A stretch of 7,513 nucleotides of DNA from RGIG5612 sp963589005. Lineage in GTDB: Bacteria > Bacillota > Clostridia > Lachnospirales > Lachnospiraceae. The DNA is taken from contig CAVAJR010000045.1 in NCBI GenBank assembly GCA_963589005.1, positions 1 through 7,513 of the forward strand. Direction: 5' to 3'. The notes under the pieces are model-generated. The model was not told the DNA's origin. It searched no databases and saw only the letters and a list, made by a program, of their open reading frames with translations. Below, one piece after another: positions 1 to 6,175 of the stretch (the stretch's first letter is position 1; every line of letters begins with the position of its first letter). The translations under genes and the position numbers were made by a program.

Positions 1-743
1 GCACCGAGGGCAAAAATACCATTAAGCATATGAACTGTCTCATTGCCGCAATTATGGTAGATTACAATGAAGTTTTCATCCTGGACAGCGTCTATGATCT
101 GCTTAACGTAAGGATGAGAGAATTCATCGGCAAGTGTTGGGGAGAGGATACCTGTAAGAGGTTCTGCCATAATGACGCCATCTGCGCCGCGCTTCTTAAA
201 TTCCTTCATATAATCGATAATAAAAGCGGTTGATTTCTCAAGAACGGTATGAACCATCTCCGGCTCATCATAGCAATTGATCATGATTTCATTAACATTC
301 ATGAGTCTGCCTGCCAATGAATAAGGTCCGATGCACTCAGCAAAGAGAACCTTATCAGGAACAAGAGCTCTTGCTTTTTCAACACCCTCAAGGATTGTAG
401 ATGTCTGACCTGTACCCATTGCCGGAATCTGAAGCTCATCAGCCTGCTCAGGAGTGGAGATCAGCTGTCCTACGATAGTCGGGATCTCATTATCTGAGTG
501 GATAGCAGTAGCGCCAAAGGCTTCTGCTTCCGCAGAAAGGTTCATGTAGCATTGTGCAGCAGCTACATTGTATGTATCGCTTATAAGCTTAACGCCTCTG
601 GCCTGATAGTCAGAATTGGATACAAGCTCATTTACTGTAATACCTTGCATTTGTGCAGCCGGAAATGAGAGGACAGGAAGTGCAGGCTTCTTGTCATTTG
701 CAATCATATCCTCAATCCATTTGTTCATATTTCTTTTTGCCAT
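1..743 (-). CDS. Uroporphyrinogen decarboxylase/MtaA-family protein, probable corrinoid methyltransferase (C-terminus missing)
   Basis: Seen: 247 codons are open from ATG at 743 to the left edge with no stop, so the C-terminus lies outside. AAGGAG at 751-756, 7 bases upstream, fixes the start. The protein begins MAKRNMNKWIEDM and has no signal peptide. Residues 20-90 carry a KPALPVLSFPAAQ stretch where HemE would have its RQAGRY substrate-binding motif, which is absent. His230 and Cys232 (IYHNCGN) match the His-x-Cys zinc ligands of the methylcobamide:coenzyme M methyltransferases MtaA/MtbA; the third ligand, a Cys, would lie beyond the edge. Known of the family: URO-D-fold proteins of this kind move methyl groups between a corrinoid protein and a thiol or tetrahydrofolate, for example in demethylation of methoxy or methylamine compounds. 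Inferred: a cytosolic, zinc-dependent corrinoid methyltransferase. The substrate cannot be told, and no corrinoid protein is visible in the window. A haem-pathway HemE is unlikely. Confidence 0.85.
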   Translation of the reverse strand, partial: MAKRNMNKWIEDMIANDKKPALPVLSFPAAQMQGITVNELVSNSDYQARGVKLISDTYNVAAAQCYMNLSAEAEAFGATAIHSDNEIPTIVGQLISTPEQADELQIPAMGTGQTSTILEGVEKARALVPDKVLFAECIGPYSLAGRLMNVNEIMINCYDEPEMVHTVLEKSTAFIIDYMKEFKKRGADGVIMAEPLTGILSPTLADEFSHPYVKQIIDAVQDENFIVIYHNCGNETVHMLNGIFALG

Positions 744-775
744 GATTCTTCTCCTTATCATATATGAAAATTGTT

Positions 776-803
776 TGTATAAAAAACTCTGGTTTCTTGT
801 CTG
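776..803 (-). promoter_or_regulatory. Weak candidate sigma-A promoter for the URO-D-family gene
   Basis: Reading leftward, CAGACA (803-798) is followed after 16 bases by TATACA (781-776). The -10 matches consensus at 5 of 6 positions and the -35 at 4 of 6. Transcription would start near 769, giving a leader of about 25 bases that includes the AAGGAG site. A second -10-like box, TATACT at 848-843, has no acceptable -35 partner. In such AT-rich DNA this could be chance. Confidence 0.3.
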
Positions 804-959
804 GTGCAAATTCGGTTTAACGAAATTCACAGCTTCTACAGTAGTATAGGGGAGAAGATGAACTTGTTCTTTGAAAAAAATAATAATATGTAGTAAAAAT
901 TTTGGAAAAAGCAAATGAAAAATGGCTGAGCGCACATAACAAGGCGGACAAAATCCCAT

Positions 960-995
960 AAAAATCCCCGCTTACTGAAAATGCGTAAACGGGGA
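960..995 (-). terminator. Intrinsic terminator of the isomerase gene
   Basis: The arms are 965-975 and 985-995: six GC-rich pairs (TCCCCG with CGGGGA), one C-A mismatch, then four pairs (TTAC with GTAA) around a 9-base loop. Read leftward, the stem is followed at once by five T (964-960) and after a short break by four more. The hairpin starts 73 bases past the stop codon of the secreted isomerase gene, as expected for its terminator. It also separates that gene from the URO-D-family gene, which therefore probably needs its own promoter. Confidence 0.8.
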
Positions 996-1068
996 CGAGC
1001 TGATAAATGTCAGTAAATCTTAATTTATATCTGCCTGCAATCGGCTATGACATCGTGCATATGACTGC

Positions 1069-2610
1069 TTATTCCTTGGCAACAGCTTCAGCTGTTTCAG
1101 CCTCGCTGTCAGTATCAACTGATTCCGTGATAACTACGTTATCTTCAAGAGCTTCCATTACCATGTTGTATTTGAATTCGCAATTTGTATATACCCACAT
1201 GCCGGTTGTACCGGAAGCTTCCTTATAGGAATCAACATCATAAGATTCATTATATCCTGTCAGCTTGAGATATTCCTCAAGAGCTGCATTAAGATCAGCA
1301 TCTGTATAGGTCATGCCCTTATCAACCATGATCTTGTTAACGATCATTGCGATATTAAGATATGACAGTGCTTCAGCCTGCTCATAAGCGTCAGTTGATG
1401 AATAACCTAACTGAGAAGCGTATGTTTCAGCATCAAGACCATAATATGAAGCGTAGTTAGCAAGGTTTGTTGCTGCAAGGTTAACAAGCATCTGGGCTGT
1501 TGTTGTATTATATCCTGCAATAGAGGTTTTAGAAGCAAGAGCTGTCAGCATAGCACTGTGAAGCTTGTATTCTTCAAGATAGCTTCTGCTGTATTCCTTG
1601 AATCCGTCAACCGTATCTATCTTCTCAGACAGATATTTTTCTGAGAATTCCTGTACCCATTCGTCTGTCAATTCCGGAGTATTGGAAACCGTCTTAGAAT
1701 GGATAGTTGTTGCAAATGTAGCAGTTTTGCCTGCCAGTCCTTCCATTGAAGTATAATCGTCAGGATATGTAACTGTAACATTGATCGTGCTTCCGATCTC
1801 CTGACCGATAAGCTGATCTTCATAGGTATCAATAAGTGCACCGGAACCTAACTGAAGGGAAATGTTTTCACCAGAACCGCCTTCAAATGGTTCATCCTCA
1901 CCCTCGAGAGTTCCTTCATATGAAATAGTAATAATATCACCCTCAGCAGTTGTGCCTTCTGTTACTGTTTCGTAGGTAGTCTGTCCTGCAAGAACTGAAT
2001 TGATGTAGGAATCAATGTCGTCGTCAGATACTGCAACATCATCTTCTTCAAGCTCAATTGTTGAATAGTCATCAATAGTTACATAATCCAGATCATTAAG
2101 AACAAAGCTATATAAAATAAAGGATTCGTCATCATGGCGAACGATAGGCAGGTTATCAATGATCTCGTAAGTATAATCTGTAGCAGTGCCGTCAGAAGTA
2201 ATTGTTAATTTGCCGTCTTCGGCTGTATATGTACCTTCTGTGGCTGTATCATCTGCGTAGATAGTAACAGAACCATCTTCTCTGAAATTGTAGATAGTTG
2301 TTCCTGTCTGTTTAGCAGTAGCAATAAGGTCTGTTTCTTCAATAATTGCGAGAGAAGCATTTGACTCGCTCTGAGCATAATTAGCAATGTAATATCCAAG
2401 GATATCAGCTGTAACTTCCTCTGTCTCAGACTCGGCTGTTTCGTCTGCAGCATCATCACTTGACGCTGTTTCGTCTGCAGCATCGGCAGCTTCATCAGCC
2501 TCTGCTGTTTCGACAGCTTCGGTGCTTGCGGATGCATCCTCAGCTGCAATTGTGTTCATGGAAAATGCCGTGACGGCCGCCATCATAATGACAAAAAATT
2601 TCCTTTTCAT
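1069..2610 (-). CDS. Secreted trigger-factor-like peptidyl-prolyl isomerase (FKBP-type)
   Basis: Start: ATG at 2610 is chosen over the upstream ATG at 2658 because AAGGAG (2618-2623) lies 7 bases before it and a signal peptide begins there (MKRKFF, hydrophobic to about residue 22, possible cleavage after Ala23). There is no lipobox Cys, so it is secreted rather than a lipoprotein. Of 513 residues, 24-68 are a low-complexity Ala/Asp/Glu/Thr linker; 68-180 are beta-rich with alternating polar residues, perhaps a lipocalin-like barrel; 190-310 match the trigger-factor isomerase domain (GDIITISYEGTLEGE, PFEGG, LGSG, QLIG, YPDDY, LAGKTATF); 310-490 are helical like the trigger-factor chaperone arm. 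The ribosome-binding domain is missing. Inferred role: folding help for exported proteins outside the membrane. Oddities: the family's FIPGFE loop reads LIDTYE (259-264), so isomerase activity may be weak, and the chain is strongly acidic. It probably ends at the terminator at 960-995. Confidence 0.85.
   Translation of the reverse strand: MKRKFFVIMMAAVTAFSMNTIAAEDASASTEAVETAEADEAADAADETASSDDAADETAESETEEVTADILGYYIANYAQSESNASLAIIEETDLIATAKQTGTTIYNFREDGSVTIYADDTATEGTYTAEDGKLTITSDGTATDYTYEIIDNLPIVRHDDESFILYSFVLNDLDYVTIDDYSTIELEEDDVAVSDDDIDSYINSVLAGQTTYETVTEGTTAEGDIITISYEGTLEGEDEPFEGGSGENISLQLGSGALIDTYEDQLIGQEIGSTINVTVTYPDDYTSMEGLAGKTATFATTIHSKTVSNTPELTDEWVQEFSEKYLSEKIDTVDGFKEYSRSYLEEYKLHSAMLTALASKTSIAGYNTTTAQMLVNLAATNLANYASYYGLDAETYASQLGYSSTDAYEQAEALSYLNIAMIVNKIMVDKGMTYTDADLNAALEEYLKLTGYNESYDVDSYKEASGTTGMWVYTNCEFKYNMVMEALEDNVVITESVDTDSEAETAEAVAKE
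2435..2484 (-). repeat. Tandem 20-bp direct repeat in the acidic linker
   Basis: An identical 20-base unit occurs at 2435-2454 and 2465-2484, a 30-base period. It encodes DAADETA twice (residues 43-49 and 53-59) of the secreted isomerase. A shortened copy (9 identical bases) lies at 2504-2512. The repeat is in frame, so gain or loss of a unit would change linker length by ten residues without breaking the gene. Confidence 0.8.
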
Positions 2611-2708
2611 GTAAAATCTCCTTTTCTTGTTACCCCTATATTTTTTAGCTGTTTTCACAGTTATTATCTGCCTGTAAAAGTTAACTGCTGCGATTTTATA
2701 TGTGCGGT

Positions 2709-3281
2709 TCAGATCTTATTTTCAGAGTGACCCTGCTTCAATAACATATATGCTTTCAATAAGGCTGCCTGGGTTTTGCCATCTGCTATCTTACCCTTCA
2801 TGACATCCTCGATCAGTGACTCTAGCGGAGCTTCGAAGACATTGATAAATTCTCCGTCATCAAGGTTTCGTTCGCCTTGATGAAGTCCTGTTACAAGATA
2901 CATAGATATGTCTTCTTCTGTAAATGCAGGAGTAGAAATAAAATGTCCCATCTCTACCCAATTATCACCGGTAATACCGGTTTCTTCCTGAAGCTCCCTT
3001 TTGGCAGCTTCAAGCCGATCCTCATACGGACTGTCTAACTTGCCTGCAGGAATCTCGGAGATAACCCTTCCGACAGGATACCTGAATTGGCGTTCCATGA
3101 TGACGTTGCCATCAGCCGTAACAGCAACCATGCATACGGCACCCACATGTTTAACATATTCACGAGTGCTGCTGCGTCCGTCAGGAAGTTCGATATCATC
3201 CTTAAATACATGCAGGAGACGACCGTGATATACCTCCTGTGATGATAATTGCTTCTCAAATAATTCTTCTATTTCGCCCAT
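2709..3281 (-). CDS. Nudix hydrolase, probable ADP-ribose pyrophosphatase
   Basis: Start: ATG at 3281 is preferred, because GGAG at 3288-3291 lies 6 bases upstream. An in-frame TTG at 3293 would place that site inside the gene. The product is 190 residues and cytosolic. The Nudix box runs from Gly80 to Ile103: GKLDSPYEDRLEAAKREL, then QEETGI. It has the REL-x-EE-x-G core that binds magnesium, but one extra residue between the first Gly and the first Glu (x6 in place of x5). The preceding FRYPVGRVISEIPAG (66-80) is typical of the ADP-ribose pyrophosphatase group (NudF type). Known of the family: it hydrolyses ADP-ribose to AMP and ribose 5-phosphate, clearing a reactive NAD breakdown product. 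The exact substrate is inferred; other nucleoside diphosphate sugars are possible. It has its own promoter with a palindrome in the leader and may be co-transcribed with the secreted isomerase 98 bases downstream. Confidence 0.9.
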   Translation of the reverse strand: MGEIEELFEKQLSSQEVYHGRLLHVFKDDIELPDGRSSTREYVKHVGAVCMVAVTADGNVIMERQFRYPVGRVISEIPAGKLDSPYEDRLEAAKRELQEETGITGDNWVEMGHFISTPAFTEEDISMYLVTGLHQGERNLDDGEFINVFEAPLESLIEDVMKGKIADGKTQAALLKAYMLLKQGHSENKI

Positions 3282-3297
3282 TATTATCTCCAAAATA

Positions 3298-3315
3298 TTT
3301 CCGTTTGAACGGAAA
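3298..3315. promoter_or_regulatory. Perfect 18-bp palindrome in the Nudix leader, possible operator
   Basis: TTTCCGTT at 3298-3305 and AACGGAAA at 3308-3315 are exact reverse complements separated by TG. The site lies between the predicted transcription start (about 3321) and the ribosome binding site (3288-3291) of the Nudix gene. As RNA it could form a hairpin with a 4-base loop, but no T tract follows, so it is not a terminator. The two-fold symmetry and position just past +1 suit a repressor operator. The regulator is unknown and none is encoded in the window. Confidence 0.55.
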
Positions 3316-3327
3316 ACTCACTTGCCT

Positions 3328-3356
3328 ATTATAGAAAAAAATCAAATGCTTTACAA
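3328..3356 (-). promoter_or_regulatory. Sigma-A promoter of the Nudix gene
   Basis: Reading leftward: TTGTAA (3356-3351), a 17-base spacer, then a perfect TATAAT (3333-3328). The start would be near 3321, about 40 bases before the ATG at 3281. Ideal spacing and a consensus -10 make this the best promoter in the window. Confidence 0.75.
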
Positions 3357-3360
3357 CAAC

Positions 3361-3397
3361 AAAGGAAGCTGACGCAATAATATTTGCAGCCTTTTTT
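3361..3397 (+). terminator. Terminator-like hairpin without an obvious upstream gene
   Basis: GCT (3368-3370) and GCAA (3374-3377) can pair with AGC (3388-3390) and TTGC (3384-3387) across a 6-base loop, with three bases bulged. An alternative is GCTG (3368-3371) with CAGC (3387-3390). Six T follow (3392-3397), and the AAAG-rich start could pair with part of the T run. It has the shape of a weak rightward terminator, but nothing to its left is transcribed rightward. It overlaps the -35 candidate of the Gmk-like gene. Confidence 0.35.
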
Positions 3398-3412
3398 AAA
3401 TAATGTTATTAT
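3383..3412 (+). promoter_or_regulatory. Candidate promoter of the rightward operon
   Basis: TTTGCA (3383-3388), an 18-base spacer and TATTAT (3407-3412, 5 of 6 to consensus) are a reasonable sigma-A match about 30 bases before the ATG at 3442. A second TATTAT at 3410-3415 overlaps. The -35 is weak and the surroundings are AT-rich, so the exact boxes are uncertain. A rightward promoter is expected here because the gene to the left is divergent. Confidence 0.35.
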
Positions 3413-3441
3413 TATACGAATTGTTTTGTTGGGAGGCGATG

Positions 3442-4041
3442 ATGGGAAAGATATTTATCTTAATTGGCAAGAGTGCATCCGGTAAGGATGCAATTTATCG
3501 CAGACTCCTGGAAAATGATGAACTTAATCTTAAACCGTATGTGGGCTTCACAACAAGACCCATCAGGTCAGGGGAGAAGGACGGAAGAGAATATTTTTTC
3601 ACCGATATGCAGGAGCTAAAGAAGTTCGAAGCCGCCGGAAAGCTGATTGAAAAACGGATTTATCATACTGTTTATGGTGATTGGTGTTATTTTACCGTGG
3701 ACAGCAACAAGACAGATCTAAGGGGCAATGACTATCTGTACATTTGCACGTTGGAATCATATATTCCCGTCAGAGATTATTATGGCGAAGAGCGTGTAGT
3801 TCCGATATTTATCCAAGTGGATGACGGAGTGCGGCTTCAGAGAGCCCTAGATAGGGAAAAAAGTCAGGCCGAGCCCAAATATGCGGAGATGTGCAGGCGC
3901 TTTCTGGCGGATGAAGTGGATTTTGCGCAGGATAAGATTGCAAAAGCAGGAATAGTAAGAAGGTTTAACAATGACAATCTGGAGGATTGTATTCAGGAAA
4001 TCTGCGATTATATAAAGGAAAATCAGAAGGAGCTGCAATAA
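3442..4041 (+). CDS. Guanylate-kinase-like P-loop protein with GKD Walker A
   Basis: Start: GGGAGG at 3431-3436 lies 5 bases before ATG 3442. The adjacent ATG at 3439 is only 2 bases from it, and the open frame back to 3403 has no site. The product has 199 residues, close to the usual guanylate kinase length of about 200. The P-loop is GKSASGKD (9-16): after the key Lys15 it has Asp where guanylate kinase has Ser or Thr. E. coli PhnN (ribose 1,5-bisphosphate phosphokinase), of the same superfamily, also has GKD there. The GMP-site block is well kept (TTRPIRSGEKDGREYFF, 37-53), as is the late Asn-Asn-Asp (177-179). The segment after YG (78-79) and the LDID-x-x-GA region of true Gmk are not recognisable. 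Inferred: a nucleotide or sugar-phosphate kinase of the Gmk superfamily, probably a paralogue beside a standard gmk elsewhere. GMP kinase activity is not certain. It heads the operon with holB. Confidence 0.8.
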   Translation: MGKIFILIGKSASGKDAIYRRLLENDELNLKPYVGFTTRPIRSGEKDGREYFFTDMQELKKFEAAGKLIEKRIYHTVYGDWCYFTVDSNKTDLRGNDYLYICTLESYIPVRDYYGEERVVPIFIQVDDGVRLQRALDREKSQAEPKYAEMCRRFLADEVDFAQDKIAKAGIVRRFNNDNLEDCIQEICDYIKENQKELQ

Positions 4042-4096
4042 ATTATAAAAAGCAGCGGACGGAATCTTTAAGATCGCAGGCTACAATGAGGGAAAT

Positions 4097-5005
4097 ATGT
4101 CATCAATGGCCCGTGTACAGGGAAATGAGAGAAATTTAAGATTGCTGTCAGAGTCTTATATTAAGGGCAAACTGTCGCATGCATATATAATTGAAGGTTC
4201 TAAACTGTCGGGCAGGGATGAATTTATACAAAATATTGCAGCGGCGCTATTATGTGAGAAGGCAGCAGAAATGAGAGAGCTTGTGCCCTGCGGCAAATGT
4301 CCTTCCTGTATTAAGGCGGCAACCAGAAATCATCCGGATATCATACATGTGAGTCATGCCAAACCAACAGTGCTGTCTGTTGATGAGATAAGAGAGCAGG
4401 TAGTAGCAGATATATCAATTAAGCCATACTACGGACCGTATAAAATATATATCATATACGATGCGCAGCTGATGAATGAATTTGCACAAAATGCACTTCT
4501 TAAAACTATCGAAGAGCCGGAGCCATATGGCATAATCTTCCTGTTAACGGACAACGAGGACAGCTTCCTGCAGACAATAAAGAGTCGCTGCATTCGCCTG
4601 AGCATGGACGCTGTGCCGCGCAGAGATGTTGCCGAGTCACTTCTTGATGAGGACGGTCAGCAGGTCCTTAAGGCACTGGAGAACGTTTTGGGAGCGGATG
4701 CACTTCAGATCAACAAGACGGCTAAAGAAATGGAAGCCATGGACAGGCAGCAGGTAATAAGGATTGCCGGATTATGGGTAAGGGACATGCTTGTATATAA
4801 AAGTACAGGCGATAAAGGCAAATTGTATTTTGCGTCACATGAACAGTCGATAAAAAATATGTCGGCAAATATGACATATGAAGATATTAACGAATGCCTG
4901 GAGGTTGTTGATGACGTTCAGGCAAGGCTTAGTGCAAATGTTAAGGCAGAGGCAGCATTTGAAAATATGCTGCTGCAGATAAGACGCAGGATAAAGATAA
5001 ATTAA
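4097..5005 (+). CDS. holB: DNA polymerase III delta' subunit
   Basis: Start: ATG 4097 follows GAGGG (4088-4092) by 4 bases; ATG 4106 in the same frame is possible but 13 bases away. The product has 302 residues, slightly short of the usual 320-330. Domains: an AAA+ clamp-loader fold with SHAYIIEG at 27-34; a zinc module with Cys53, Cys65, Cys68 and Cys71 (LLC then CGKCPSC); a Walker-B-like strand (IYIIYDAQLMN, 117-127); NALLKTIEEP (132-141); and the SRC motif with its arginine finger (163-165). From about 180 there is a helical C-terminal collar. The P-loop position reads GSKLSGRD (34-41), with Arg in place of Lys, so it cannot be a normal ATP site; delta' is known to act as a non-hydrolysing stator. 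Role: part of the clamp loader that places the beta sliding clamp on DNA. Its position before ricT matches the Firmicute holB neighbourhood. Translation may follow the upstream gene after a 55-base gap. Confidence 0.93.
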   Translation: MSSMARVQGNERNLRLLSESYIKGKLSHAYIIEGSKLSGRDEFIQNIAAALLCEKAAEMRELVPCGKCPSCIKAATRNHPDIIHVSHAKPTVLSVDEIREQVVADISIKPYYGPYKIYIIYDAQLMNEFAQNALLKTIEEPEPYGIIFLLTDNEDSFLQTIKSRCIRLSMDAVPRRDVAESLLDEDGQQVLKALENVLGADALQINKTAKEMEAMDRQQVIRIAGLWVRDMLVYKSTGDKGKLYFASHEQSIKNMSANMTYEDINECLEVVDDVQARLSANVKAEAAFENMLLQIRRRIKIN

Positions 5006-5066
5006 ACACTGCAGAGGCAGGTAAGCCGTCCGGCAGAGTTTTCAAATAAAAGAGAGAATTAAAAGA

Positions 5067-6140
5067 ATGAGCAGAGAATATAATAAGAAAATAATTGTTG
5101 AGGAAAAGTCTGAGACAATTATAGAGGAAACATCGGAAATGACGAAAGAAGTTGTTCTGAAGGCTATAGCCGCACATACTGTTGAGGAGGAGCCTGAGGA
5201 TAACACGGATGTAATGCCTGAGGAAGGATCCGAGGAACCAGGCAAAAAGATCAGAGTAGTCGGAATAAAATTCAGACAGACAGGCAAGGTATATTATTTT
5301 GATCCCGGCGACATGGATATTACATCTGATCAGCATGCCATAGTGGAAACTGCCAGAGGTGTAGAATATGGAGATGTGGTAGGTGCTGTCAGGGAAGTTA
5401 ATGAAAATGAGATCGTAGCGCCTCTGAAACCGGTAATAAGGATTGCGACGGAGAAGGATGACAAGATATTTGAGGAGAATAAATTAAAGGAAAAGGATGC
5501 CTTCAATGTCTGCCTGGAGAAGATCGCTAATCACGGGCTGGATATGAAGCTGGTCGATGTTGAATATACATTTGACAGAAATAAGATATTGTTTTATTTC
5601 ACCTCGGATGGAAGAGTCGATTTCAGGGAGCTTGTTAAGGATCTGGCATCAGTATACCATACGAGGATCGAACTGCGTCAGATTGGTGTAAGAGATGAGA
5701 CAAAGGCCATGGGCGGATATGGTATCTGCGGCAGACCTTTCTGCTGCCATTCGTGGCAGAAGGATTTCGTCCCTGTTTCTATACGAATGGCCAAGGATCA
5801 GAATCTGTCGCTTAATCCGACGAAGATATCAGGCTCCTGCGGCAGATTGATGTGCTGTATTAAATATGAAGAAGAAGTTTACAGGGAACTTAACAAAAAG
5901 CTCCCGAGGGTGGGAGATACGGCAACCACTGAGGACGGACATCCTTGCGTAGTAGACGCAGTCAACATACTCAAGCAGAAGATCAGGGTAATAGTTACTC
6001 TTGATAATGATGAGAGAGAAGCCAGGGAGTATGGTCCGGAGGATCTCAAGTTCCAAAGAAAAGGCAAGAAGGATAATAATCACGAAGATAAGATGTCTGC
6101 CGAGGAGATGAAGGCATTAAAGGAACTGGAAAAAGGCTGA
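5067..6140 (+). CDS. ricT: PSP1-domain protein RicT (YaaT)
   Basis: The product has 357 residues. Residues 1-60 are a variable Glu-rich extension (near 20 acidic residues). The PSP1 core starts about 61 (KKIRVVGIKFRQTGKVYYFDPG) and runs to about 330, with a basic-acidic tail. Six cysteines in two groups, Cys221/226/227 (CGRPFCC) and Cys258/263/264 (CGRLMCC), fit the conserved cysteines linked to iron-sulphur binding in the B. subtilis RicA-RicF-RicT complex. Known there: the complex assists RNase Y in mRNA maturation and affects sporulation, competence and biofilm formation. RicA and RicF are not in this window. The ribosome binding site is poor (GAGAG around 5052-5056, about 10 bases away), so the start is less certain. 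Met50 is an alternative and would give a length nearer the 275 residues of the B. subtilis protein. It lies 61 bases after holB, as expected for this family. Confidence 0.92.
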   Translation: MSREYNKKIIVEEKSETIIEETSEMTKEVVLKAIAAHTVEEEPEDNTDVMPEEGSEEPGKKIRVVGIKFRQTGKVYYFDPGDMDITSDQHAIVETARGVEYGDVVGAVREVNENEIVAPLKPVIRIATEKDDKIFEENKLKEKDAFNVCLEKIANHGLDMKLVDVEYTFDRNKILFYFTSDGRVDFRELVKDLASVYHTRIELRQIGVRDETKAMGGYGICGRPFCCHSWQKDFVPVSIRMAKDQNLSLNPTKISGSCGRLMCCIKYEEEVYRELNKKLPRVGDTATTEDGHPCVVDAVNILKQKIRVIVTLDNDEREAREYGPEDLKFQRKGKKDNNHEDKMSAEEMKALKELEKG

Positions 6141-6175
6141 AATATTACAAGAATGAAAGAAAACCGGTTGATCAA

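Larger units (their letters stand above)
744..1068 (-). other. Intergenic region between two leftward genes
   Basis: This 325-base AT-rich gap holds the hairpin terminator of the isomerase gene (960-995) on its right and the leader of the URO-D-family gene on its left. A weak promoter candidate is at 776-803. A short imperfect inverted repeat (AATTCG at 809-814, CGAAATT at 821-827) is too weak to call. I looked for a cobalamin riboswitch because the downstream gene may be corrinoid-linked, but found no recognisable B12 box. No convincing small gene is present; the rightward open frames here have no ribosome binding site and overlap the flanking genes. Confidence 0.6.

Noticed and set aside
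744..950. Possible cobalamin riboswitch upstream of the URO-D-family gene
   Set aside because: No B12-box-like sequence or supporting paired architecture could be recognised in the leader.
1007..1228. Rightward open frame opposite the end of the isomerase gene
   Set aside because: It lacks a ribosome binding site and lies mostly antisense to a well-supported gene and next to its terminator.
2611..2708. Possible separate promoter for the secreted isomerase, e.g. GATAAT or TATAAA boxes
   Set aside because: None of the -10-like boxes has a convincing -35 at 16-18 bases; the gap also has a weak CTGT-GAAA-ACAG hairpin without T tract. Co-transcription with the Nudix gene is equally possible.
5025..5034. 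GCCG-TC-CGGC inverted repeat between holB and ricT followed by a short T run
   Set aside because: Only four pairs with a two-base loop and four T; too weak for a terminator inside a likely operon.
4941..5336. Leftward open frame with hydrophobic stretches opposite holB and ricT
   Set aside because: It is antisense to two conserved genes; the hydrophobic residues arise from complementing Glu/Lys-rich codons.
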